Source: Urechidicola sp. (GTDB lineage: Bacteria; Bacteroidota; Bacteroidia; Flavobacteriales; Flavobacteriaceae). From it: a stretch of 43,963 nucleotides of DNA. The notes beneath the pieces were generated by a model. It was not told the origin of the DNA, ran no database searches, and saw only the letters and a program-made list of their open reading frames with translations. The DNA lies in contig JAQRMW010000177.1 of the NCBI GenBank assembly GCA_028599075.1, positions 1 through 43,963 on the forward strand, read 5' to 3'. Made by a program: the position numbers and the translations under genes. Shown here in pieces: positions 18,195-27,800 of the stretch; position 1 is the first letter of the stretch; each line of letters opens with the position of its first letter.

Positions 18195-18695
18195 ATGATT
18201 TCAAAAACAATAATTGAAGCACTTAATTCGCAAATAAAATTAGAGGCAAATGCATCTATGCAATATTTATCTATGGCTTCTTGGGCAGAAATAAATGGAT
18301 TTAACGGAGTAGCAAATTTTTTCTTTGGGCAGTCAGAAGAAGAGAGAATGCACATGATTAAGTTGGTAAAATTTATTAACGAACGTGGAGAGGAAGCTGT
18401 GATTCCTGCCTTGGACAAACCAAAAAGTAAGTTTGATTCTTTGCAAGATATTTTTTCAACTTTTTTAGAAAGTGAAGAAACCGTTACTCACAATGTCAAC
18501 AAAATTGTTTTTCAATGTTTAGAAGCAAAAGATTATACGGTGCATAATTTTATGCAATGGTATGTTTCAGAACAAGCAGAAGAAGAAGCTTTGGCAAGAA
18601 CTATTTTAGACAAGTTTAAAATTATTGGCAACGATAAAGGTGGCTTGTATTTGTTTGATAGAGATATAGAAAATATAGCTGTAAATAAAGAGTAA
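18195..18695 (+). CDS. ftnA: Non-heme ferritin
   Basis: A 166-residue four-helix-bundle iron-storage protein that oxidises Fe2+ and stores it as ferric mineral in a 24-mer shell. Ferroxidase ligands line up with E. coli FtnA numbering: Glu17, Glu50, His53 and Glu94; the fourth helix carries QWYVSEQAEEE. There is no haem-ligand Met as in bacterioferritin. Length is normal. Own promoter and monocistronic. Confidence 0.95.
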   Translation: MISKTIIEALNSQIKLEANASMQYLSMASWAEINGFNGVANFFFGQSEEERMHMIKLVKFINERGEEAVIPALDKPKSKFDSLQDIFSTFLESEETVTHNVNKIVFQCLEAKDYTVHNFMQWYVSEQAEEEALARTILDKFKIIGNDKGGLYLFDRDIENIAVNKE

Positions 18696-18773
18696 GTTAA
18701 AAGCTCATTTATAAGATTTAATCTATACATCTTTAGTTTAAGGATAGCAGATATTCTTTTATATTAAATATAA

Positions 18774-20518
18774 ATGCCAAAAATTACTTTACTTCTTCGT
18801 AAATTTTTGATTTGGAAATACAAACATATTTCTGAACGCAATTTTGTTTATATCTTAAGTGTACTTGTAGGATTGTTAGCAGGGTTAGGTATCGTAACGT
18901 TAAAAAACATCACGCATTTTATACAATCATTATTAGAAGGTAAAATTATTGAAGGCTCTTCTGCCTTTTATTTTTCAAAAATATATACTTAAAAAAAAGA
19001 TTAGTCATGGTATAACTTCTGCGCTTCATTCCATTTCTAGACGTAATGGAATCATAGAGCCTTTTAAAATTTATGCACCTTTAATAGCAGCACCTTTAAC
19101 CGTTGGTTTTGGGGGTTCTGTAGGGCTTCAAGGACCTGCTGTTACCGTAGCTTCGGCAATAGGGTCTAACATTTCTCAAGTTTTTCATATCAATGCAAAA
19201 ACAAGAATGTTGCTTATTGGTTGTGCTACTGCTGGCTCTTTAGCCGCCATGTTTAAAGCACCCGTAGCAGCGATTATTTTTGCGGTAGAAATCTTTAGTT
19301 TAGATTTAGCATTTGCATCATTAATTCCATTATTACTCGCTTCTGTTTCTGCGATAATGACTTCCTATTTATTCTTGGGCTCAGATTCCTTTTTTGGTTT
19401 TGATTTACAAGACACCTTCGAAATGAAAGACCTTTTCTTTTATATCATCCTCGGAATCGGAACCGGAGTAGCATCCGTCTATTTTAATAAAATGTACTTT
19501 TTTATTACTGATTTTTTTAAGCGATTTAAAAATCCAATTCAGAAATTACTAATTGGAGGTGCTGCTATCGGGATCATGCTTTATTTCATTCCACCACTAT
19601 ATGGTGAGGGTTTTGACTTGATGAATGATCTGTTGTTAGGAAACGATATTAGGGCTTTAAACCAAACACCGTTTAATGCTGATTTAACCAACATTTGGAT
19701 CGTAATTGCGCTGTTAGTTGGTATTACTTTTTTTAAAGCAATTGCTATGACAACAACATTTGCTGCAGGTGGTGTTGGGGGGGATTTTTATTCCAACCTT
19801 GTTTATGGGAAGTACCATCGGTAATATTGTAGCAAAGGTTATCAATAATCTTGGGTTCGGATTTCATGTAGACGAATCTAGTTTTACATTGGTTGGTATG
19901 ACAGGATTGTTAGCAGGCGTTTTACATACTCCCCTAACAGCTATTTTCTTAATTGCCGAAATTACTGGAGGCTATGAATTGTTTCTTCCTTTAATGACTG
20001 TTGCAGCAATCTCTTTTGGGCTTACTAAATACTTTGTTCCAAATTCTATTTACACATCAGAGTTGGCAAAAAAGGGACAATTAATTACGCACAATAAAGA
20101 CAGCCACGTATTAATTATGATGAAGATTGATAAGATTATTGAACGGAATTTTATTAAATTAACTCCAGAAATGAAATTAGGAGATGTGCTTAAAAATGCT
20201 GTAGCAAAATCTTCTCGAAATCATTTTCCTGTGGTGAATGATGAAAATGAATTCTTAGGAATTTTATTACTTGATGATATTAGGAGTATGATGTTTGACA
20301 CTGACTTGTATGATAAAGTTACCGTAAAAGAATTGATGGACAGTGCCCCAGATATTATTGATTACGATAACGATTCTGTTGCACAAATCATGAAAAAATT
20401 CAAATATAGTGGCGCTTGGAATTTACCTGTAATTAAAGGAGGTGAGTATTATGGATTCATTTCTAAATCAAAATTATTGTCAGTTTATCGGCGTAAATTG
20501 GTTGAATTTTCAAATTAA
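18774..20518 (+). pseudogene. Broken ClC-type chloride channel/antiporter gene with CBS domains
   Basis: One ClC gene is spread over three frames. Part 1 (18774-18992) holds the N-terminus and first helix. Part 2 (frame of 18976-19824) resumes at KYILKKKISHGITSAL; helix B that should lie between is mostly absent, implying an out-of-frame deletion of roughly 40-60 bases near 18974. Part 3 (from ~19785) resumes at IFIPTLFMGSTIGN; restoring six instead of seven G at 19777-19783 would rejoin AAGGVGG to IFIPTLF. The third part ends with two CBS domains (~20130-20500). The gating-Glu motif (usually GxEGP) reads GLQGP. Homologues move Cl- or exchange Cl-/H+. A sequencing error could explain the G tract, but not easily the missing helix, so I call a pseudogene. 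Confidence 0.82.
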
Positions 20519-20537
20519 TTTTTTTATTTTTTGAACG

Positions 20538-20762
20538 ATGAAATATATTATTTTAGTATTTACAATTCTATCTTTTGGAAGTATTCTCACAGGTTTTTTA
20601 ATTGAAAGCGAATTCTCTGAAAAGTTTATTGGTTTTGGGGTTTTAGGAATCTTTTTTATTGTGATTCCATTATTTTCCTATCACCATTGGAAAGGAAAAG
20701 ACGTTAAAGATTATATGATAACCAAAGAGAGTTTAAAAAAGATGCGAGATAGTCAAAAATAG
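20538..20762 (+). CDS. Small membrane protein of unknown function
   Basis: A 74-residue protein with two hydrophobic segments (about 3-22 and 29-47) and a basic, Lys-rich cytoplasmic tail (HHWKGKDVKDYMITKESLKKMR). It lies 19 bases after the broken ClC gene, probably originally co-transcribed with it. No family recognised; the composition and start are gene-like and similar small proteins occur in Flavobacteriaceae. Confidence 0.65.
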   Translation: MKYIILVFTILSFGSILTGFLIESEFSEKFIGFGVLGIFFIVIPLFSYHHWKGKDVKDYMITKESLKKMRDSQK

Positions 20763-20769
20763 ATAGCTT

Positions 20770-20797
20770 TGTCTTTCCCGTGAAAACGGGAATCCAT
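20770..20797. repeat. Dispersed TCTTTCCCGT-type palindromic repeat
   Basis: TGTCTTTCCCGTGAAAACGG continues GAATCCAT. The CCCGT/ACGGG stem and flanks match the copy at 15863 almost base for base. Confidence 0.6.
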
Positions 20798-20841
20798 ACT
20801 TATCATTTATAAATAGATTCGTGCTTTTGCAGGAAATACAA

Positions 20842-21291
20842 TCAATTCAAATTGCGTTTTTCCACAAAAAAACGCGACAGCAATTTTCCGCATTCTTCTT
20901 CCAATACTCCACCGGTCATTTTTGTTTTTGGATGTAATGTTGTTTTCATCGAAATACAACCACGTTGTACATCTCTTGCACCAAATACAATTTTTCCAAT
21001 TTGTGTCCAATAACTTGCACCAGCACACATTTGACAAGGCTCAATAGTTACATACAAGGTGCAGTCTTTTAAATATTTTCCACCTAAAAAATCAGAAGCA
21101 GAAGTAAAAGCTTGCATTTCGGCATGTGCTGTAACATCATTAAGTGTTTCAGTTAAATTATGAGCCCTCGCAATAATTTGATCTTTACAAACAATCACCG
21201 CCCCAATAGGAACTTCTCCTAAGTTATAAGCTTGTTGCGCTTCTTGTAAAGCGCGTTTCATAAAATAAGTGTCGTCAAATGGTTTTAGCAT
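20842..21291 (-). CDS. tadA: tRNA adenosine(34) deaminase TadA-like
   Basis: A 149-residue zinc-dependent deaminase. Zinc and catalytic motifs are HAE (56-58) and PCQMC (85-89). The context PIGAVIV, the length and the following GASYWTQIGKIVFGA region fit TadA, which makes inosine 34 in tRNA-Arg; a general nucleoside (guanine/cytosine) deaminase of the same fold is the alternative. It starts 32 bases after tnaA in the same direction, so the two may share a transcript. Confidence 0.85.
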   Translation of the reverse strand: MLKPFDDTYFMKRALQEAQQAYNLGEVPIGAVIVCKDQIIARAHNLTETLNDVTAHAEMQAFTSASDFLGGKYLKDCTLYVTIEPCQMCAGASYWTQIGKIVFGARDVQRGCISMKTTLHPKTKMTGGVLEEECGKLLSRFFVEKRNLN

Positions 21292-21323
21292 AGCTTATAA
21301 ATTCAATTGTAAAATTAGTCAAA

Positions 21324-22703
21324 TTATATTTTTTCAAATTTCACGGTAAAATGTCGCATAATTGGCGCTTCATCAATTATTCTATAGCCTGTTTTAGCTT
21401 GATCTCTTGTGTCATGTATATTCTTTAAAACAGCTACTATGTAATCCATATGATTCTGAGAATAGGTTCTTCGAGGTATTGCCAACCTGACCAATTCTAG
21501 TTCAGGATATCTATTTTTACGAGTAAATGGATCTCTATCTGCCAAAACAGTTCCTATTTCAACGCCTCTAATTCCACCTAAAATATAAAGTTCAATTGCC
21601 AAAGCTTGCGCCCTATATTCATTTCTAGGAATGGTTGGTACAAATTTATTTGCATCGATAAAAATAGCATGCCCCCCAATTGGGTGTTGTACAGGAATCT
21701 CCAATTCAATTAGTTTTTCTCCTAAATAAGAAACTTGCTCAATTCTGCTTTCTAAATAATCAAATTCGGTCGCTTCATCCAAACCCACAGCCAAAGCAGC
21801 CATATCTCTACCATTCATACCTCCATAAGTAATAAACCCTTCATACATAATATTAAAGACAGTAGCTTTCTTATAAACTTCTTCGTCATTTAGTGCTATG
21901 AATCCACCCATATTTACCAATCCATCTTTTTTAGCACTCATGGTCATTCCATCACCATAGCTAAATAGTTCTTTAGCTATTTCTTTGATAGTTATATCTT
22001 CATAACCCTTTTCTCTTTTTTTAATAAAATAGGCATTTTCAGCAAACCTTGCCGAATCAAAATACAATGGGATACCGTACGATTTGCAAAGTTCCGATAC
22101 CTCTTTCACGTTCTGCATAGAAACAGGTTGACCACCAGAACTGTTGCATGTTATTGTTAGAATTACAAATGGTATTTTCTCTTTTGGGTTTTCTTTTAAA
22201 GCTTTTTTGAGCTTTTCTAAATCGACATTTCCTTTAAATGGGTGTTCAGCAGCAGTGTCAAATGCTTCATCAATTGTACAATCAACAGCAGTTGCTTTCC
22301 TAAACTCAATATGTCCTTTTGTTGTATCAAAATGTGAATTTCCAGGGATGAAATCTCCTTCATTAACTATAGCAGAAAACAATACATTTTCAGCAGCTCT
22401 TCCTTGATGAGTAGGTAAAAAATGAGAGAATCCTGTAATTTTTTTAACAACATCTTTTAGCTTTAAAAAAGATGCTGAACCTGCATAACTTTCATCCCCA
22501 CTCATCATAGCAGCCCATTGATTATCACTCATAGCTCCCGTACCAGAATCAGTTAACAAGTCAATAAAAACTTTATCAGAAGAAAGGTTAAACAAATTGT
22601 AGTCAGCCTCTTTAATCCATTTTTTTCGTTGTTCAACAGTTGATTTTTTTATGGATTCAACCATTTTAATTTTATAGGGTTCTGCATATGGTAAATTCAT
22701 CAT
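21324..22703 (-). CDS. tnaA: Tryptophanase
   Basis: A 459-residue PLP enzyme splitting L-tryptophan to indole, pyruvate and ammonia. Motifs: THQGRAAENVLFS (98-110), TITCNSSGGQPVSMQN (~183-198), YFDSARFAENAYFI (~214-227) and the PLP lysine in MSAKKDG (Lys258/259). The C-terminus reads RHFTVKF; His451 matches the tryptophanase His where tyrosine phenol-lyase has Phe, so tryptophanase is favoured. Start is ATG 22703 or the next codon 22700, as both are Met. A long leader with a possible Trp-containing peptide lies upstream. It makes indole, a signalling molecule. Confidence 0.94.
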   Translation of the reverse strand: MMNLPYAEPYKIKMVESIKKSTVEQRKKWIKEADYNLFNLSSDKVFIDLLTDSGTGAMSDNQWAAMMSGDESYAGSASFLKLKDVVKKITGFSHFLPTHQGRAAENVLFSAIVNEGDFIPGNSHFDTTKGHIEFRKATAVDCTIDEAFDTAAEHPFKGNVDLEKLKKALKENPKEKIPFVILTITCNSSGGQPVSMQNVKEVSELCKSYGIPLYFDSARFAENAYFIKKREKGYEDITIKEIAKELFSYGDGMTMSAKKDGLVNMGGFIALNDEEVYKKATVFNIMYEGFITYGGMNGRDMAALAVGLDEATEFDYLESRIEQVSYLGEKLIELEIPVQHPIGGHAIFIDANKFVPTIPRNEYRAQALAIELYILGGIRGVEIGTVLADRDPFTRKNRYPELELVRLAIPRRTYSQNHMDYIVAVLKNIHDTRDQAKTGYRIIDEAPIMRHFTVKFEKI

Positions 22704-22754
22704 TTGGTAATTTAAATATTAATAATAAGTTGTAAAATAATAGAGATAATATTC

Positions 22755-22787
22755 TCAAAAAAACGAAGAATTTTTAAACCAAGTCAT
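22755..22787 (-). CDS. Candidate TnaC-like leader peptide (11 codons including stop)
   Basis: A short minus-strand ORF upstream of tnaA encodes MTWFKNSSFF, with a single Trp codon at position 3 followed by Phe. E. coli TnaC has the pattern Lys-Trp-Phe-Asn around its essential Trp12. The stop is 51 bases before the tnaA start. It lies inside a predicted ~160-base leader starting from the TACCTTTG element at 22869. No Shine-Dalgarno-like sequence, which is normal here. Chance is a real alternative because the ORF is so short. Confidence 0.3.
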   Translation of the reverse strand: MTWFKNSSFF

Positions 22788-22868
22788 CTGGCCTTTTGAT
22801 GTTTAGACCAACATCCTTTAAAAAAATATTTTTAATGATAGCACTCATAAAATATAAATCTATATCAG

Positions 22869-22876
22869 CAAAGGTA
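22869..22876 (-). promoter_or_regulatory. -7 element of tnaA
   Basis: Minus-strand TACCTTTG matches TAnnTTTG. A start just downstream would give tnaA a leader of about 160 bases. No clear -33 element. Confidence 0.4.
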
Positions 22877-22945
22877 TACTTTATTTATAAAAATATAAGG
22901 TCATTATATTATAAATCTTATGTGTAAATCAGTAATAAAATATTG

Positions 22946-22953
22946 TAGTTTTG
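22946..22953 (+). promoter_or_regulatory. -7 element directly ahead of dxs
   Basis: TAGTTTTG matches TAnnTTTG and ends only four bases before the dxs ATG, so transcription from it would begin at or very near the start codon and give a leaderless mRNA. Confidence 0.45.
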
Positions 22954-22957
22954 CTTC

Positions 22958-24730
22958 ATGCAAAAATCATTGCTTCAACATATCAACAATCCAAAAGATT
23001 TACGGCGACTTTCTAAAAAAGAGTTGCATAAAGTTGCTAAAGAATTAAGGCAGTTTATTATTGAAATTGTCGCAACAAAAGAAGGACATTTAGGAGCAAG
23101 TTTGGGCGTGGTAGAGTTAACAATTGCACTTCATTATATTTTTGACACTCCTAATGATTTATTAATTTGGGATGTTGGCCATCAAGCATACGGTCATAAA
23201 ATTTTAACAGGACGGAAAAACATTTTTCATACCAACCGGCAGTTCGGTGGAATCTCAGGTTTCCCAAAAAGAAATGAAAGTAAATATGATGCTTTTGGTG
23301 TTGGGCATAGCTCTACTTCAATATCAGCTGCTCTCGGCATGGCAATTGCATCAAATCTAAAAGGAGATTTTGACAAACATCATATTGCAGTAATTGGCGA
23401 TGCATCTATAGCTTCGGGAATGGCTTTTGAAGGTTTGAATCATGCAGGAGTTTCTGATGCAAACCTATTGATAATATTAAACGACAATGCTATGGGAATT
23501 GATCCAAGCGTTGGTGCATTGAAAGAATATTTTACCAATGTAAAAGCAGGTAAATCTGTTCGAAGAAATAATATTATTGAGGCGCTTAACTTTAATTATT
23601 CTGGTCCAATAAATGGAAATGATTTGGATGCGGTATTATCAGAATTAGAAAGATTGAAACATGTAAAAGGGCCAAAGTTTTTACATATTATAACGACCAA
23701 AGGAAAGGGTTTAGAAAAAGCCGAGAAAGATCAGGTAAAATATCATGCTCCTGGAAAATTTGATGCAGCAACAGGAAATATTATTACAAAACAGGATGAG
23801 GTTTTAGCACCTAAATACCAAGATGTTTTTGGATTGACATTGGTTGAATTGGCTAAAGAAAACGATAGGGTTACGGGTATTACCCCGGCAATGCCAACGG
23901 GGAGTTCTTTAAAATATATGTTGTCAGAATTTCCTAAAAGAGCTTTTGATGTAGGTATTGCAGAGCAACATGCAGTAACCTTGTCTGCAGGATTAGCAAC
24001 CCAAGGAATGATTCCTTTTTGTAATATTTATTCTACTTTTTTACAGCGTGCTTATGACCAAATAATTCATGATGTAGCATTGCAAAATTTACCCGTAATA
24101 TTTTGTTTAGATAGAGCAGGATTGGTTGGTGAAGACGGCGCAACACACCATGGGGTTTTTGATATTTCTTTTTTACGATTGATTCCGAACCTCATCATTT
24201 TTGCTCCAATAAATGAGCAAGAATTGCGCAACATCATGTTTACAGCACAATTAGGTTTAGAGCATCCAATTGCGATTCGTTACCCAAGAGGAAGAGGTAC
24301 TATGATAGATTGGAAAACTCCTTTTGAAAAAATGGAAATAGGCGTAGCCGAACAATTATCATCAGGTAATAAAGTAGCTGTTTTAACTATCGGAACTATC
24401 GGAAATACAATTATTGAATTGGAGAAATACCTACCTAAAAATACTATTTCACATTTTAATATGCGTTTTGTAAAGCCTTTGGATAAAAAAACACTGCAAC
24501 AAGTATTTAAACAGTTTGATAAAATTATCACTATAGAAGATGGAACTATTGTTGGTGGATTTGGGTCGGCAATTTTAGAATTTGTATCAGAAAATAATTA
24601 TCAAAATAAAACCATTAAACGGTTAGGTATTCCAGATAACTTTATTGAGCATGGTAAGATAATAGAACTTCAAAAAATTGTTGGTTTAGATAAGCCCTCT
24701 ATTTTAGAAGAAATTCACTCGTTTATTTAG
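22958..24730 (+). CDS. dxs: 1-deoxy-D-xylulose-5-phosphate synthase
   Basis: A 590-residue thiamine-diphosphate enzyme joining pyruvate and glyceraldehyde 3-phosphate in the first step of the MEP isoprenoid pathway. Motifs: LIWDVGHQAYGHKILTGR (~69-86), the TPP motif GDASIASGMAFEGLNHAG (~147-164) ending near ILNDNAMGID, and transketolase-type GIAEQHAVTLSAGLA plus YSTFLQRAYDQI. Shorter than the 620-residue E. coli enzyme but all domains are present. Monocistronic, ending at a strong terminator. Confidence 0.97.
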   Translation: MQKSLLQHINNPKDLRRLSKKELHKVAKELRQFIIEIVATKEGHLGASLGVVELTIALHYIFDTPNDLLIWDVGHQAYGHKILTGRKNIFHTNRQFGGISGFPKRNESKYDAFGVGHSSTSISAALGMAIASNLKGDFDKHHIAVIGDASIASGMAFEGLNHAGVSDANLLIILNDNAMGIDPSVGALKEYFTNVKAGKSVRRNNIIEALNFNYSGPINGNDLDAVLSELERLKHVKGPKFLHIITTKGKGLEKAEKDQVKYHAPGKFDAATGNIITKQDEVLAPKYQDVFGLTLVELAKENDRVTGITPAMPTGSSLKYMLSEFPKRAFDVGIAEQHAVTLSAGLATQGMIPFCNIYSTFLQRAYDQIIHDVALQNLPVIFCLDRAGLVGEDGATHHGVFDISFLRLIPNLIIFAPINEQELRNIMFTAQLGLEHPIAIRYPRGRGTMIDWKTPFEKMEIGVAEQLSSGNKVAVLTIGTIGNTIIELEKYLPKNTISHFNMRFVKPLDKKTLQQVFKQFDKIITIEDGTIVGGFGSAILEFVSENNYQNKTIKRLGIPDNFIEHGKIIELQKIVGLDKPSILEEIHSFI

Positions 24731-24748
24731 TGTGAAAATAGAATACAA

Positions 24749-24776
24749 AAAAAGGGAAGCATTTGCTTCCCTTTTT
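24749..24776. terminator. Bidirectional Rho-independent terminator
   Basis: AAAAAGGGAAGCA / TGCTTCCCTTTTT-type hairpin with a two-base loop between the dxs stop and the end of the convergent large T9SS protein gene. It has A/T tracts on both sides, so it can serve both genes. Confidence 0.85.
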
Positions 24777-24808
24777 TGCTGTTTAGGTCAAAGACCTATT
24801 CTCTTTAT

Positions 24809-27800
24809 TTACTCAATAATAATCTTTTGAGTAGATTGAACATTATTAGCTGTAAATTTTACAATGTAAACTCCACTTGCTAAATTCAAGGACAGTTGTT
24901 GATTTGCACCTGTAGCAAAATCAAGATTAGAAGCGTGAACTTCTCTACCATTCACATCAAAAATATTTAAAGCACCTACTCTAACTTCAGAAGTAGGAGC
25001 AATGGTAATTTCACCATTTGATACTGTTGGGTAAATTTTAATCAAATTATTTTGAGCGAACTCATCAACAGATAATCCAGAAGCAGTATTGTCAAAAGTA
25101 CCAGTAAACATACCTCTACCATAGGTAGATGCTAAAACTGTATAATCAGAAGTTCTCATATCAAAACTTGTAACTTTTACATCTTTCATTCCATCTTGTG
25201 ATTGATACCAAGTTGGAGTTGCTGCTGAAAAATTATTGGTTGCCCAAACACCTAATTCAGTACCAACAATAACTTCGTCATAATTAAGTGGATTAGCTAA
25301 AATAGCTCTAGTTGGCATATCTGGCAAATTACCTTCTTTATTGCTCCACGTTGCACCTCCATCATCGCTAAAAAAGACACTTGTTACACCATAATTATAA
25401 AAAGTAACATAAATATCATTTTCTGTTTCTCCTAATTCTATACAAGAAATGCTTCCTAAAAAATCAGGACCAGAAATATCTGACCATGATGGTGAAGCAT
25501 TTGCATTGGTTAACTTTAATAATTCACCTCCAGAAGTACCAACAAACAACGTTGTCGTAGTAAAAGTAGATGGTTTAAAAGCTGTTGGGGTTGATGTTAA
25601 TAATGCATTAGTTAAGGCAGCCGGAGTAGCGGAGCTTGTTCCTAATGTATACCTGTTTATTTGACCACTACCATCAGTATATAAGATATTATTATCGCTG
25701 TCTAAGGCTGCAGGATTTATAAATTGTCCTGAACCTGTATCACTAACAATTGTATAGGAAGCCCCTCCCGTATTATAATTGTGGTAAGAAAATGAATTGT
25801 AAACATAAGATGCAATCATATAACCTCTATCTTTATCAATAAAGACATAAGCTCCATCTCCACCTCTGATTTCATTAGAACCTCCTATACCAGCAGAAGC
25901 ACTATTAATTAATTGCGAGCCATTATCTTGTGCTCCAGCCAAGAATTTTTCATCACCTACTTCTGGACCAATCGCGCCCTTATAAAACTGTAAGGTGTTG
26001 TAATTTTTATTTCTTGACGAGATTAATCCTCCTGAATTAATTAAATAATAAACCCCTCCATCATTACAAACCACTCCTTTTGTTGGGTCAGATGGGTCAA
26101 AAACAAGTGTGTGTTGATCAGCATGAACTAATGAAACGTTTAACCCAGCTAAAGCGTTGTTGTTAGACCATTTAGAAATTTGAGACCAATTGGCCGCAGA
26201 ATCGTTGGTTCTATATAAATCAATTCCTCCAACATAAACTTTTCCATCATCTGTTGGGTCAACCTCTAGTAATAAATCATAAAAAGCTTGACCTCTTGTA
26301 AAGTCATCTGATGGTTGGCCTGTATCAACAGGTGTTGGTTGTGTTAAGCTTGTTTCGTTTGCGAATTCATCCGTGGTTTTCATCAACTCTAAAGGAGCCC
26401 CAGCAGTTAACTCTGCAAGAACGTATACTGTACCAGAACTGGTTCCTGACACAGCAATTTGAGTTCTATCAGCATTAGGAATCGTTTGTCTTAATGAAAA
26501 ATTGATACCATCAGATGAAGATAAAATTCTACCTCCACCATCACCGTATGTACTACTATTTGTAGTTGATACCCATACTTTATTATCCGCTGCTATTTCA
26601 ATATCATTTGGCATATATGGGTTATCTCTCCCTATTTCTAAATCTATTTGGGTCCAATTTGCACCACCATCAGATGATCTAAACAATCCAAATTCATCAA
26701 TTCCAAAACCAGTTACCGGAGTTTCGCCAGGAGCACCTAGAGAATATCTAAAAGCAGAATCTGATGCACCTACAAAAACTTCAGAAACACCTTCACCTAC
26801 ATCACGTATAGCGATATCATTAATATGAGAAATACCTGTAACAAATGTACCTGTACCTCCAACAACAGATACGTTAACTGTATTGCTATTTCCTAACTCG
26901 GTTAAAATACCAGCACCATCTGCTTGTGAAATCATAAATGAAGGGATGGTTACGGTATCCCCAACTGCACCGGCTCCCATAGATATTGGAGCGCCAGCAA
27001 CATTATTTATTACAATAACAGCTACAGCACCTGCATTTTCAGCGTTTAATACTTTGGTTCCAAATTCACAATTTCCTCTTTCTATAACAGCGATATTACC
27101 ATTAATTGCACCTGCATTATTAAGGGCCGTACACGCTTCTGTTGGCACACCCGATGCGGTACTTGCTAAAACTAAATTTCCACTAAATGAACCTATTGCA
27201 GGACCAAAACCAGCAGGCACAAAATCATAATCGCCTGCAATACTACCTGGTGAGTTTACAGTTAGTACACTAAGTGTACCTGGAGTAACTCCTGTTTGTC
27301 CACCAAAAACTTGTGTCCAATTGGCTCCGCCATCAGTAGATTTCCATACACCATTCCCATTTACATCTCCAAAAACATACGATTCTCCAGTACCAACATA
27401 AAAGGTTTGAGTATCATTTGGGTCGTAAGCAATACAACTTATCCCTAAATTTTGAGGGATGTTAACTTCTGCCCAAGCTGAAGCTCCATCTGTAATATCG
27501 TCATTAACCCATAAACCTCCACTTACACCACCGGCAAAAACACGTTTGTTGGTTCCGTCATTAGGGTCAAACATAATGGCTCTTGTTCTACCACCTACAT
27601 TGTCTGGTCCTCTTTCTTCCCAACTATTAGAATTTTCTCCTGGAACTCTGCTAAATTGATCGTATAAAGTTTCTTGTAAAGCCAATACTCTTTCTGGATG
27701 AGGTCTTCCAGTCGAAGGATCCATCGTTAATTCAAACATTTGTTCAAAATACTTATTTGGAGGAATTCCTTTTGCTTTTCTTTCAGCCTTAGTAAGTTTT

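Noticed and set aside
18774-20518. Programmed ribosomal frameshifting to make an intact ClC protein
   Set aside because: Two independent breaks and a missing helix are not explained by frameshifting, and no slippery site plus structure is evident at the first break.
21324-22703. Tyrosine phenol-lyase instead of tryptophanase
   Set aside because: The C-terminal RHF motif has His where tyrosine phenol-lyase has Phe, and the MSAKKD lysine context matches tryptophanase.
26502-27659. Several plus-strand ORFs of 66-115 codons opposite the T9SS propeller gene
   Set aside because: They are antisense shadows with Ser/Pro-rich low-complexity text and no initiation context.
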